From positions 10,251,001-10,315,000 of the forward strand of contig JAFMOC010000009.1 in NCBI GenBank assembly GCA_019802505.1: a stretch of DNA of 64,000 bases, written 5' to 3'. Shown one piece after another: positions 36,867 to 48,549 of the stretch (its first letter is position 1; every line of letters starts with the position of its first letter). Source of the stretch: Corydoras sp. C115 (lineage: Eukaryota > Chordata > Actinopteri > Siluriformes > Callichthyidae). The position numbers and the translations under genes are program-made. The notes under the pieces were generated by a model. It was not told the DNA's origin. It saw nothing but the letters and a program-made list of their open reading frames with translations, and searched no databases.

Positions 36867-37212
36867 AATTCATTCATTATCACCCGCTTTATCCTCTATT
36901 AGGGTCGCGGTGGGGTTCCCCATGCCCATCCAGTTGAGAACGTCTCGGGCGCTGGGCAGATACACCCAGGACAGGGCGCCAATCCATCGCTGGGCACACA
37001 CTTACTCACTCAAACACACTCTATATGGGACAATTTGGAGAACTCAATTAACTTGATCCATGTTTTTGGACTGTGGGAGGAAACCGGTGAACCCGGAGGA
37101 AACCCACGCGGACACGGGGAGAACATGGAAACTCCACCCAGATGGGGATTCGAACCGGGAATCCCTAGCGCTGAGCGGCGAACGTGCTAACCACTAAGCC
37201 ACGTGCCGCCCC
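36866..37212 (-). mobile_element. tRNA-derived SINE with 12-bp target-site duplication
   Basis: Full length, flanked by ATCATATAGTAT at 36854-36865 and 37213-37224. It inserted into the end of the fourth local repeat unit, so it post-dates that duplication. Confidence 0.92.
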
Positions 37213-37224
37213 ATCATATAGTAT

Positions 37225-38340
37225 ATATTGTTTAAATGTATAAATAGGCCGTTTCATAATTTCAGCTTATTACCTCTGGATATATGCATAATTCTAAAAA
37301 TATAAAGTTAACTTTAAGTGTAATCATAAAAAAATCTTTTAAAAAAGGTGAAAAGTCCATTCATCCATACATTATCTTCTGCTTAATCCTCTACTAAAGT
37401 CGAGTGACCCCAAAGTGTGACTCTACAAAGCTTAAAGATATACATATTTTAGACTCTAGGCTGTGCATATTAAATGCCACAGTCATAAGCTTGTTGTAAA
37501 GGAATCAGCCTTGCGACCTGAAGGTCCCCAGTCTTTTTCCTGTTACCAAAAAGTACTATGGCTGAAGTGCATTTTGACAAAGCAGCTAAGCCCACTGTTG
37601 TGTGTTTCACTGCACGGACAGGTTAAATGTTAAGGGCAAATTCCACAAAAGTTAAATGACAGTCACAAGGAGAAAGTCTCTTCCGTTTAAAAAAGACCAC
37701 AGCAGCTCTAATTTCTAATAGAAATGACTAATAACCTCAAATTCCCCGATCTTACATAAAACATTTGACAGGAATTTCCTCCCATTGCATAATTAACATC
37801 TGTTAGTGCAATAAATATAATACAAATATAGTCTGGAATTCCTTACTCCTGTGTTGTTTAAATTGAAATCCCATTGAATGTATTTGATCAACATTGTCCA
37901 AATTTCAGCTATAGTAAGAATTAAACCGTTGTATAACTAGCACAAGCATATAAAGATGTGCACTAATATTACAATGTTTAAGAGGTTTAACCGAAATGTA
38001 GGTTGCTGAGTGACGTCTGAATAATTCAGAATTTATATTGTAGCATGATGGTGACCCTGAACAAATAGACAAAGCAAAAGTCAGCATTTTTATCTGTTTT
38101 GAAGGCCATAGCGACTTAAAAGATTAAAACGCTGTACATGTAAAACGTTCATGGATCTGTTTAAAAAGTTTAAACAGATCCATGATCTGTTAAAAACTTT
38201 AAATGGAAAGTCTAAACTGTTTAACATTTAGAATCAGAATATATTATTAAGTGATAGATTGGCCCAAGTGCCTGAATGGGCATAGGCAACCCCTCCTGTA
38301 AGCCTAGTGGAGAATTAAACAGAAGATAATGGATGAATAG
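37225..38340. other. Gene-free stretch between top1 and cxxc1
   Basis: Holds a SINE tail scrap (about 37,358-37,405), a fragment of the second SINE family (about 37,495-37,670, with AAGGAATCAGCCTTGCGACC) and another SINE tail fragment (about 38,262-38,340). No gene signals seen. Confidence 0.5.
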
Positions 38341-38349
38341 GCAGCTTAG

Positions 38350-38634
38350 TGACTTCGTGACTAAGTGGTTAGCATGTTCACCTCTCAGTGCTGAGGATCC
38401 AGATTCAAATCCCAATCTGGGTGGAGTTCTCACCACAGATTAACATGCATCAATCTTACCACGTCCACGTGGTAAATTGAATGATCTAAATTGCCCCATA
38501 TAGAGTGTGTGTGAGTGAGTGTGCCCAGTGATAGTTTGGGCGCCCTGTGCTGTGGGGTATCTGCCCAGCGCCTGAAAAGTTCCCAACGCGAAAGTTCCCT
38601 AAGTAGAGGATTGAGTGGAAGATAATGAATGAAT
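38350..38634 (+). mobile_element. Diverged SINE with internal deletion
   Basis: Head region GTGGTTAGCATGTTCACCTC, body GGGTGGAGTTCTCACC, and tail GATAATGAATGAAT. It lacks part of the middle body. Confidence 0.8.
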
Positions 38635-38834
38635 TGTTCATTATATATTTGTTTATGTGATTTATGTTACAATTCTTACGGTTGGGTGTAAGGTCATGTA
38701 CAAAGTTAAGGTGCAAACTCAAGAATAAACCTAATCAGTATTGCCAAGAATATTTGTGCTGTCGACTTTAAATCTGAGGGAGCTACAGTAAGAATGAAAA
38801 AATGTATTGGTACCTTTACTTACTGATTATGCAC

Positions 38835-39303
38835 TTAATTATTCATTCATTATCTCCCACTGTATTCTCTATTATGGTCGCTGTGGGGTTCCCCATGCCC
38901 ATCCAGGGGAGAGCGTCTCAGGCACTGGGCAGATAGACCCAGGACAGGGCGCCAATCCATCGCTGGGAACACACTCACTCACACAGACACACTCTATATG
39001 GGGCAATTTTGAGAATTCAATTGACTTGATCCATGTTTTTGGACTGTGGGAGGAAACCAGAGAACCCGGAGGAAACCCACGCAGACACGGGGAGAACATG
39101 GAAACTCCACCCAGATGGGGATTCGAACCAAGAATCCCTAGCGCTTTATCCATGTTTTTGGACTGTGGGAGGAAACCAGAGAACCCGGAGGAAACCCACG
39201 CAGACACGGGGAGAACATGGAAACTCCACCCAGATGGGGATTCGAACCGAGAATCCCTAGTGCTGAGAGGCGAACGTGGTAACCACTAAGCCACCGTGGC
39301 ACC
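38835..39303 (-). mobile_element. tRNA-derived SINE with internal ~116-bp duplication
   Basis: The segment from CCATGTTTTTGGACTGTGGG to AATCCCTAGCGC occurs twice in direct repeat, at about 39030-39146 and 39150-39262. The duplicated part spans the B-box-like region. Otherwise it is a near-consensus full-length copy. Confidence 0.88.
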
Positions 39304-39304
39304 T

Positions 39305-40580
39305 GCACTAATTATCTAAATACTAGATGGGTTGATTCGAGCTGGACACCTGAAATAAACACCAATCTGTGGTGTTCGGTCATTCATTCATTCATTATCT
39401 CCCGCTTTATCCTCTATTAGGGTCGCGGTGGGGCCCCCCATGCCCATCCAGGGGAGAGCGTCTCGGGCGCCGGGCAGATAGACCCAGGACAGGGCGCCAA
39501 TCCATCACTGGGCACACACTCACTCACACAGACACACTCTATATGGGGCAATTTGGAGAACTCAATTAACTTGATCCATGTTTTTGGACTGTGGGAGGAA
39601 ACCGGAGAACCCGGAGGAAACCCACGCAGACACGGGGAGAACATGGAAACTCCACCCAGATGGGGATTCGAACCGAGAATCCCTAGGGCTGAGAGGCGAA
39701 CGTGCTAACCACTAAGCCACCGTGGCACCTGCACTAATTATCTAAATACTAGATGGGTTGATTCGAGCTGGACACCTGAAATAAACAACAATCTGTGGTG
39801 TTCGGTCATTCATTCATTCATTATCTCCCGCTTTATCCTCTATTAGGGTCGCGGTGGGGCCCCCCATGCCCATCCAGGGGAGAACATCTCGGGCGCTGGG
39901 CAGATACACCCAGGACAGGGCGCCAATCCATCGCTGGGCACACACTCACTCACTCAAACACACTCTATATGGGGCAATTTGGAGAACTCAATTAACTTGA
40001 TCCATGTTTTTGGACTGTGGGAGGAAACTGGAGAACCCGGAGGAAACCCACGCAGACACGGGGAGAACATGGAAACTCCACCCAGATGGGGATTCGAACC
40101 TGAATCCCTAGTGCTGAGAGGAGAACGTGCTAACCACTAAGCCACCGTGCCTGCACTAATTATCTAAATACTAGATGGGTTGATTCAAGCTGGACACCTG
40201 AAATAAACAACAATCTGTGGTGTTCGGTCATTCATTCATTCATTCATTCATTCATTCATTCATTCATTATCTCCCGCTTCATCCTCTATTAGGGTCGCGG
40301 TGGGGCCCCCCATGCCCATCCAGGGGAGAACGTCCCGGGCGCCGGGCAGATAGACCCAGGACAGGGCGCCAATCCATCGCTGGGCACACACTCACTCACA
40401 CAAACACACTCTATATGGGGCAATTTGGAGAACTCAATTAACTTGATCCATGTTTTTGGACTGTGGGAGGAAACCGGAGAACCCGGAGGAAATCCCTAGT
40501 GCTGAGAGGCTGAGAATCCCTAGCGCTGAGAGGAGAACATGCTAACCACTAAGTCACCGTGCCGCGGTGTTCGGTCACTA
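39305..40580 (-). repeat. Three-unit tandem array of SINE plus unique flank
   Basis: The unit is about 425 bp: a full SINE on the minus strand (39383-39728; 39809-40148; 40231-40565) preceded by about 75 bp starting CACTAATTATCTAAATACTA. Unit starts at 39305, 39731 and 40153 give spacings of 426 and 422. The target duplication GGTGTTCGGTCA flanks the array at 39371-39382 and 40566-40577 and recurs inside it. This shows one SINE insertion followed by tandem amplification of the locus. The third SINE has lost part of its head-proximal body. Confidence 0.9.
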
Positions 40581-40584
40581 AAAG

Positions 40585-40829
40585 CTAAACACTGTTCCTC
40601 CAGTTCAGCAGATGGCGGCAACTGCACCAACGTTTTCTAATTTAGCCGCCGACATTAAGGCAGAGGAGGTAGAAACTCGGGCGTACCGGTAAGCAACGCG
40701 TGAAGAAAGCGTAATATTGATGGCGTCTGTTTTACCTCAGAGTGCATTTCTAACGGATTTACAGCCGACTGCTTCATCATTTTAGGAGTTTACAGCGACA
40801 CAGAAGCTCCAGTTCGGCCTGCAGGGATG
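40585..40829 (+). promoter_or_regulatory. cxxc1: Promoter and 5' leader of cxxc1 with YY1-like site
   Basis: GCAGATGGCGGC at 40608-40619 matches the YY1 core (ATGGCGGC) often found just downstream of TATA-less housekeeping start sites. The region is moderately CpG-rich. The leader contains an upstream ATG at 40612 opening a frame that either stops at TAA (about 40690) or, if spliced at CG|GTAAGC to the AG at about 40786, overlaps the main start in another frame. Confidence 0.5.
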
Positions 40830-43800
40830 GTAAGTGTGTTAGCTAATGCTAAAGCTAATTGACCAGTAAACAACGCAACCTTCGAGCGAAAACACGGAAT
40901 AACCACAAAGAATAAACATAAATGATAACATTTGAGCTTTTCTAAGCACAGTATAATTATTAACATCATTTTTCCACGTATAATTTTGACTTATATCTTA
41001 ATTCTGTCCAAAACCTGAGTTTTGGGTTGTGATGGGGGCACGAGACATCACATCAGGTCTTTTAGAAAACGTTTTTATTAAAAGCAACGAGAATGCTATC
41101 GTGATTGTTGGGGTCAGAACACAGGGTCAGTCATGATACCCCCCCCCCCCCCCCCGGAGCAAAGAGGGTAGAGGGACTGGCAGGCATCTGCTAATTGTAA
41201 CTGTAATCCAGGCTGCTAAAAGCCAAATAAGGATCTATACTGATGTTATTACGCCATGTGCATCATTCTTTACATGTGTGTTCTGTTTGTTTCTCACAGG
41301 ACAGCGAGGTTTCTGATCTGGACCTGTCAGCTGCTGTTGACAACAGCAGTATGGAGGAAGAAAACGCACCACTGTATTGCATCTGTCGGAAATCCGATAT
41401 AAACTGCTTTATGATGTAAATATCCATCCATCCGTTATCTTCCGCTTTATCCTCTAATAGGGTTACGGGGGCATTCCCCATGCCCATCCATGGGAAAATG
41501 TTTCGGTCGCTGGGCAGATACACCCAGGATAGGGTGCCACTCTATCGCTGGGCACACACACACACTCACTCACACAGACACACTCTATATGGGGCAATTT
41601 GGAGAACACAATTGACCTTGATCCATGTTTTTGGACTGTGGGAGAAAACCGGAAAACCCGGAGGAAACCCACGCGGACACGGGGAGAACATGAAAACTCC
41701 ACCCAGGTTGGAATTCGAACCGGGAATCCCTAGTGCTGAGAGGGGATTGTACTAACCACTAAGCCACTGTGCCGCCCTATGCTGTAAATATAAATAAAAA
41801 ATAATAATAAAAAAATCTTTTTGCCAGTGCTCTGAAACGGTGTTTAATTAAGCCTCTAATGTCCACAGTGGCTGCGACAACTGTAATGAGTGGTTTCATG
41901 GACACTGCATTAATGTAACTGAGAAAATGGCAAAAGGCATCAGAGAGTGGTACTGCCAACCATGTCAAGGTCAGTGAAGCATCTCTTTATAAATACTTCC
42001 ATTGACTTTTAGATGACTGTTGTGTTTCTTTTTGTGGTGCATCGGCTCAAATGCATAAATTCTTTTACTTTACTAACAGATATGGATCCATCCCTAGAGG
42101 TCAGGTACCGGTCAAAAAAGCCTCGGGAGAAAGAGATGGAACCAGACCGAGTGGAGAAACGCTCGAGTACTCCAGATTTCAAGCTGGATAAACGCCGTGG
42201 GTCTAAAGTATGTGTTTATAGTCATACACTATATATCACTGTGGTGTGATTGGGTGGAGCCTGTAAATTGTGGAAAGAAGATTGAGATGCTGCAATCCGG
42301 AAGCAAATGGCCCCAACTTGGTTTTTCCATGGCTTCCTGACATCTGTTCTCCTGCGGAAATGCATGACCCACCTCTCTTGGTGTTTTGAAAGAAGCGAAA
42401 TTTGGAGTAGGTATCACAAGCAAAGGTGACGATGGGGAAGCAGATGATGCCACTCTGGCGATTGGTCACTCCTGGGTGAGCATCTGATGGTGGCCAGTGG
42501 GTCGGAGGTTTTTCTGCAAATGAGATGGGAATCGCATGTGGCTAAATGCTAAAGTTCAGATGTCAGGATCGATGGGCAGACTGAGTTTGGAGTTCTATTC
42601 AAAGAGGGTTCGCAGCTTCTCACAGGCTCTGCCCGATCACACCCTTGTGCTTTATGATATTTAAATGAAGCTAATAAATGTTTTATCACCTTGCACAGAT
42701 TTTGTGACTAAGTTTTATTTCTTTGTATAGATTTTATTTTAGCATTCGTTTTTATTTTTTTTATTATTTATTTTATTAAATATCTCATGCTGGTGCAATT
42801 TTAAGCTTCTTGATTAAATTGGGAAAAAATTCTTCCTCTTACTGGTTTAATTTTTATTAATGTGGTCCTTTTGTTGCAGGTCAAACGCTCAGCACGCATG
42901 TGTGGGGAGTGTGAACCCTGCAGACGCACAGAGGACTGTGCCCAGTGTGACTTCTGCAAGGACATGAAAAAATTTGGGGGTCCAAACAAAATCAGGCAAA
43001 AGTGTCGCCTGAGGCAGTGTATCGTCCGTGCGAGGGTAACTGTCGAAAATCCCAACCTTTGTTCTGATACATATTGGAAATGCGCACATTAACATGTTTA
43101 ACCTGTCTGTCTGCAACTGTATAGAAAATGCTGCGTGTGCGGGACGAGGAATATTCCCTCCATGAGAGGAGAGAGAATCTAATGCACAGAAGGAGACGCT
43201 ATTCTGATGACTTTGATGATAGTGAGGTGGAGCTGTATCAGCATTACAAAGACCAAAACAGGGTAAAAGCTGTTCTCATTTACATGAATTATGGGTACTG
43301 TTTCTAAAGTGATGTATCTTGTCTACTGTACTTACACACAGCGGAATCTGTCCACCATATTTAACCCATCACACACAAACAGACTGAGCGATGTGCTCGA
43401 AGCCATGGGCAGCCTTGTATACAGCGCTCAGAAAACAATTAGGGTTAGGTGCTATGCCCAAGGGCACTTAATTCATAGTACATGGTGGGATGGTAAATCA
43501 AACCGTGAACCTCCTGGTCACAACGCTGGTTCCTTAACCACAAGCCTACAACTGTCCCTATCTTTCTTTTCTCTTCTTAATGTCTTTTTTTCTCTTCTAT
43601 TCCAGCTGTTGGGTAATCGGGGTGAAGACAGACATGCTTACAGCTCTGCACAGCGCAAAAAGGCTATAAAGGTCAAACATGTTAAGCGGCGAGAGAAGAA
43701 ATTCGACAAAAAGGTTTGACGTTCAAATGTCTCAGTATGTGAACGTGGAAACAACTGGACTTGTATGGTAGCGCAAAAAAAAACCAACTCAAGATGCATC

Positions 43801-46515
43801 TCTTTACCACCTGAGACTGTTCTGATTGTGGACTGGGTTTGGGTTAAACATGTATGTTTTTGTGTTCTGTATTTGACTTTGGAAAAAAATACAATAAAAC
43901 AATATTTAAAAAAAAGATGCATCTCTTTCAGAACCACCTGCTGGAAAATGAGTTAAAAAGTAAAACATATGATGGGGGGGGGGATCTAGACATTGAAATC
44001 AGATGATTCTGGCAAATGGTTCTGATTGATAATCTTGCAGTTCAGTTGGTTCCACCTTAACTAACTGATTAACTTAACTAACTTAACTCTTTGGGTCAAC
44101 GCATTATCTAAACGTAACATGTTTGTGCAGAAGGAGTCTCGTCGTCACAAGCAGAAACAGAAGCACAGAGACCGTTCGCGCCATATCGAGAGGAGTGATG
44201 GGCGCTACCATGGGGATCTGCACCAGTGTCTAGGACCCAGCTGTATTGAGGTAGCACGACCCGGCTCCAAATACTGCTCTGAGGAATGTGGAATGAAGCT
44301 GGCTGCCAAGTGAGTTCAGCTTCTGGTTGAAGTTATGGTTATTAATACACCGATATTATTTAACACAGTACCAATCAAAAATTTGGACACACCTCCTTTC
44401 TGCTCCATGTTTTCAGTTCCACCTCCTGTAAAGATGGACTTTGTAATTCTACAATTCCAGACTGTAGTCCCTTTTTTTGGACTACAGTACATTCTCGCTG
44501 TCCTCTTAAATTAGAATTAAAAACGTTGTGATCAGTAAATGTCAGATCCACCGTGTCGCGTTGTGGGAAATTAAAAGCACATATTTACTACAGTAAGTTT
44601 ACAAGTGCACACGTTTGTTTTCTGAGCAGCCGGATCTACGAGATTCTCCCGCAGCGCATCCAACAGTGGCAGCAAAGCCCGTGTGTCGCCGAAGAGCAGG
44701 GCAAAAAGCAGCTGGAACGAATTCGCAAAGAGCAACAGGCTGCCCGCATGCGCCTTGCCGAAATGGAGCGGCGCTTTCATGAGCTCGAGGGCATCATCGC
44801 AAAAGCCAAGCAGCAAGTGGTTCAACAGGACGAGGAGGTGTGAATATACCACCCAGTGCTCAGAAATTAAAATTGTGCAATTAAGAGGACATTAGCCGTT
44901 CACAAAACATCAACACAACTATAAGAATAGAATTGGACATGAACAAAAAAACAAAGGTCGTAGAAATGAAGTGCAAGATATTATTAAATAAATTTGATCT
45001 TATAAAAGTAGATATATGCACTTATAGAATGTGGCATCTTTGGGCAACAGTGTAAATTGTTTAATCTGGTATATAATGTAAATGTGTAAGTTACATTCCA
45101 ATGCTCCAAATACAGCATCAAAATAACACGTGATTTCTTTCCTTCTTTCTTGTAGGTGAATGAAACCGAAAGTGAGGACACTGATCTCCAGATCTTCTGT
45201 GTGTCTTGCAGCCATCCCATTAATCCCAAAGTGGCGATAAAACACATGGAGAAATGTTATGCTAAGGTAAATATGGAGTCTGTAATGGGAATTAAACTTA
45301 AACTGCACTCAGTTAGTTACAGGAGAAGAGTAGCGGTGTTATGATGCTGTTTATTATTACCCCCCTTTAAATAATAATAATTAAATAAAGATATGTTGAT
45401 AGAGATATATACAATTAAAATATTAGTAGTCACATATGCGAGTAATATCAATTGTAGATTATTACTAATGTACATATTTAGGTATTCCAATATTATGTAA
45501 TATTAGTTACTAGCCATTATATTGATATTATATTTATTATTTATATTATATAATATAATAATTATATTATATAATATTAGTTATTAGCCATTTATTAAAT
45601 GGCTCACTGTTGAAAAAAAAGATTGAAATTCATTAAATGTCATTGTTTTGTATAAATTTCACACTAAAATCTGGCTTTACTCTGTTGTCCTCTGACTCAT
45701 AAACATAAGAATTTTCTTTGTTTTTTTTTGTTATTCTGATTTTCCTTTCCTTTTTCTTAAATAGTTTGAAAGTCAGACCTCCTTTGGTTCCATTTTTCCG
45801 ACTCGTATTGAAGGGTAAGAGTTGTTTATGCATTCTGCATTTATGTATCTCTTTTAAAACATTAAATGACCTTATTGTTTTCACACATTTTTTTCTCAGG
45901 GCTACGAGACTCTTCTGTGATGTGTACAACCCCCAGAGTAAAACCTACTGCAAGAGGCTGCAGGTTCTATGTCCAGAACATTCCAGAGACCCCAAAGTAT
46001 GGAAAAGTTCACAGAGAGACTGAATTATTTACTTTTAAAGTAACCTATCATAGTTAAGCTGCCCGCATAGTGTATGATAGACGCAATGGGCTGACTGATT
46101 AACTAAACACTTGTTTCTGTTTCAGGTGCCGGTGGATGAGGTGTGTGGATGTCCTCTAGTGCGCAATGTGTTCGATCCGACCGGCGAGTACTGCAGGGTG
46201 TCCAAACGCAAATGCAACAAACACTACTGCTGGGAGAAGCTCAGACGGGCAGAAGTGGACCTTGAGCGCATCAGAGTGGTAGGTCATATTAAAACACAGT
46301 TGCTATTCTCTGGCACAATGCTTTGTAATCAGAGTGAACTGAACCGTTGTGATCTGTTTTTGTAACAGTGGTACAAGCTGGATGAACTGTTTGAACAGGA
46401 ACGTAATGTCAGGACCGCCATGACAAACAGAGCAGGACTGCTGGCCCTCATGCTACACCAGACGATTCAGCATGATCCCCTGACCACCGACCTGCGCAGC
46501 AACAAGGACAGATAG
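40827..46515 (+). CDS. cxxc1: CXXC1 (CFP1), SET1/COMPASS subunit that binds unmethylated CpG
   Basis: Coding exons: 40827-40829 (start codon only), 41300-41415, 41869-41969, 42080-42207, 42880-43035, 43125-43262, 43606-43713, 44131-44309, 44630-44837, 45156-45266, 45765-45814, 45900-45996, 46126-46278, 46369-46515. All junctions stay in frame, giving 564 aa (human about 656; the acidic/proline linker is shorter). The PHD finger is at about residues 26-74 (YCICRKSDINCFM, CDNCNEWFHGHC), a reader of H3K4me3. The CXXC finger is at about 124-163 (CGECEPCRRTEDC, KKFGGPNKIRQKC), with the KFGG needed for CpG contact. Basic RREKK/KQKQK tracts and a coiled coil (EEQGKKQLERIRKEQQAARM) follow. A Cys-rich C-terminus (CDVYNPQSKTYCKRLQ, HYCWEKLRRAEVDLERIRVW) binds SET1. 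It is nuclear and recruits H3K4 methylation to CpG islands. Confidence 0.96.
41423..41777 (-). mobile_element. SINE inserted at the 5' splice site of cxxc1 intron 2
   Basis: Full-length copy with a (GGAT)n-type tail and TCTTCCGC variant. Flanks are TATGATGTAAATA (41410-41422) and TATGCTGTAAATA (41778-41790), a 13-bp target duplication with one mismatch. The duplicated target contains the splice donor AT|GTAAAT of exon 2, so the intron now has two near-identical donors. Confidence 0.93.
43330..43558 (-). mobile_element. Second tRNA-like SINE family copy in cxxc1 intron 6
   Basis: TAGGTGCTATGCCCAAGGGC, then GTCACAACGCTGGTTCCTTA and ACCACAAGCCTACAACTG. This is the best-preserved member of the second family in the window. 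Confidence 0.65.
44368..44490. mobile_element. Tc1-like MITE end in cxxc1 intron 8
   Basis: CAGTACCAATCAAAAATTTG is a diverged terminus of the element family at 1328-1786, followed by the ATTCCAGACTGTAGTCC interior motif. The right half is missing. Confidence 0.65.
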
Positions 46516-46619
46516 CACAGCACCGCCTTGTCTATATGAACTTGTCTTGTAAATATTGACACGCTGTACTTTTTTGTAGTTATGTCTTTATCTTAATGAC
46601 TGCACAACTGACTGTTGCA

Positions 46620-46625
46620 AATAAA
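46620..46625 (+). terminator. cxxc1: Poly(A) signal of cxxc1
   Basis: AATAAA lies 105 nt after the stop codon, followed by a T/G-rich stretch (GCAAGGTGTCTTC). The 3' UTR would be very short. Confidence 0.7.
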
Positions 46626-46639
46626 TTTTCTGCAAGGTG

Positions 46640-47570
46640 TCTTCTTAAATGTCCCAAATACTTACAGTGTCACACTTAACATCACCCGGGCAAGCACATG
46701 ATGAGGGTATCAGCACTAAAGATGTGAATATCTGGGTAAAATCAACCCCTTAATATACATTTTAGAACAGGAGTGTGTGGTAACAAGGTCATCACATATA
46801 CCTGTATACATCCAAGTGTCTAACTTTAAAGCATTGAGCTGACATCATGTCAAAACAACCCACAAAATGCTTTTTCATCTGAGTACAAAGCGTCTATGTG
46901 AAGTATTTGTCCCATTTCCATTGTGGACTTTTTCAGTCTGACCCTAACGTTAGCTGCACGTAAATAAGAAAATGCTTTTGTATTGTGTGCTATAACATTT
47001 TAAATCAACCTTTACTTGGTTATTGAGAGGGATTATTATTTATTGATGCCTCATCCAAAGTGATTTAACACTGTGGACTTATTAACACTAATGGACTTGA
47101 TTAAGAAGCTGGTAGTCAGATCTTGGCATGATGTCTAAAGAGTTTAGTAACTTTAACTGTTAACCATGGCTTTTTTTTATAATTTGTATGATGGTGGTTC
47201 AAGCAATAGGCTCAGGGTCCGCCTCATGTCTGAGTGGGTTTACACAGGGTGTACCATTTTTTTCCTGAATCCCCAAAACAGGCTGCCAGGTAAACTGGAG
47301 ATGCTAAATAACCTTTATGATTGTACTTCTTGGAACTGTTTCTGTTGAGAAAAATGTTAAACCCTAAATAAACAAATGCTATTTTAATTAATAGAATTTT
47401 TTCAGATGAAACAGGTTAAAATGTGTACTTAATGTTTCAAATATATAAATATGAAGCCTTTCCATTCTTTCTAAAATTGAAATCAACAACTTCAGATCCT
47501 CTGATAAACTACCTGTGACCTTACGAGCAGTTTAATCTGAATATAATACCTAAATATGTAATTATATATA
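46640..47570. other. Gene-free interval between cxxc1 and mbd1
   Basis: AT-rich. The ORFs here are short and lack recognisable domains. No RNA gene recognised. Confidence 0.5.
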
Positions 47571-47571
47571 T

Positions 47572-47632
<61 letters not shown>
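47570..47632. repeat. (TA)n microsatellite
   Basis: About 60 bp of TA just before a SINE head. Confidence 0.95.
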
Positions 47633-47633
<1 letters not shown>

Positions 47634-47650
47634 TGACATTTGAAAAATTG

Positions 47651-47956
47651 GGCAGCACGGTGGCTTAGTGGTTAGCATGTTCCCCTCTCCGCGCTAGGGA
47701 TTCCCGGTTCGAATCACAATCTGTGGGTTTCCTCCGGGTTCTCCGGTTTCCTCCCACAGTCCAAAAACATGGATCAAGTCAATTGAGTTCTCCAAAATCG
47801 CCCCATATAGAGTGTGTTTGTGTGAGTGAGTGTGTGCCCAGCGATAGGTTGGCGTCCTGTCCTGGGTGTATCTGCCCAGCGCCCGAGACGTTCTCCCCTG
47901 GATGGACATGGGGAACCCTAACAGAGGATAAAGCGGAAGATAATGGATGGATGGAT
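47651..47956 (+). mobile_element. tRNA-derived SINE, GGAT-tail type
   Basis: GGCAGCACGGTGGCTTAGTGG head, GGTTCGAATC box, and tail GATAATGGATGGATGGATG. A deletion removes the GTGGAGTTTCCATGTTCTCC part of the body. Confidence 0.88.
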
Positions 47957-48192
47957 GTTTGAAACTGTGCAAATGTATTCCTACGTATGCCCCCTGGGTT
48001 TTTTTTCCTGATTGACAGTTTTAAGTCCCGCCCCCGGCTCGTGTCGCGGATGACAGTTCGGGATTTTCAGCCCAGGCTGCTGTTGAGTCACGTGGTCCGT
48101 CAGCGACGCTCTTTTGTCGGCGTTGAATCGCAGCGCTTCCGCTTCCTGGCTAACGTTGTGATCTGTGAATGATCGGGGTGTTCCAGAGCGGC

Positions 48193-48270
<78 letters not shown>
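48193..48270. repeat. (CA)n microsatellite in the mbd1 promoter region
   Basis: About 39 uninterrupted CA units within the CpG island. Confidence 0.95.
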
Positions 48271-48273
<3 letters not shown>

Positions 48274-48349
48274 CCCCGCCGAGCGGCTCGGTCCTCAGCG
48301 CGAACTTTGAGCGGAGTTACCCGGGCTGATGCTCCGCTAGCCGGCGGTC

Positions 48350-48418
48350 GGTTCGATTCCGCTCGGTTCAGTTCGGTTCGGTTCGGTTCAGTTCGGTTCG
48401 GTTCAGTTCGGTTCGGAC
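48350..48418. repeat. (GGTTC/AGTTC)n pentanucleotide repeat in the mbd1 leader
   Basis: About 12 units of CGGTT or CAGTT in the presumed first exon, read on the transcribed strand of mbd1. Confidence 0.9.
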
Positions 48419-48549
48419 TGGTTGCTGATCACGGATCATGGCTCAGAGCGACGAGCGGCACCGCTGACGGAACCCGGAGCCCCGAGCACCGTGAGGTAAG
48501 AACAGGCTCGGAAACGGCGCCACAGCTAAATGCTAAATTATTCTCCTAC

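Larger units (their letters stand above)
48000..48500 (+). promoter_or_regulatory. mbd1: CpG-rich promoter and non-coding exon 1 of mbd1
   Basis: A GC-rich block with many CpGs, split by a (CA)n array at 48193-48270 and a GGTTC pentamer array at about 48350-48415. A strong donor, CCGTGAG|GTAAGAAC, after 48495 fits a non-coding first exon that would splice to the acceptor at 50208. Confidence 0.55.

Noticed and set aside
39305..40580. CRISPR-like regular repeats
   Set aside because: The period is about 425 bp and the unit is a SINE plus flank. This is a tandem duplication in a vertebrate genome, not a repeat-spacer array.
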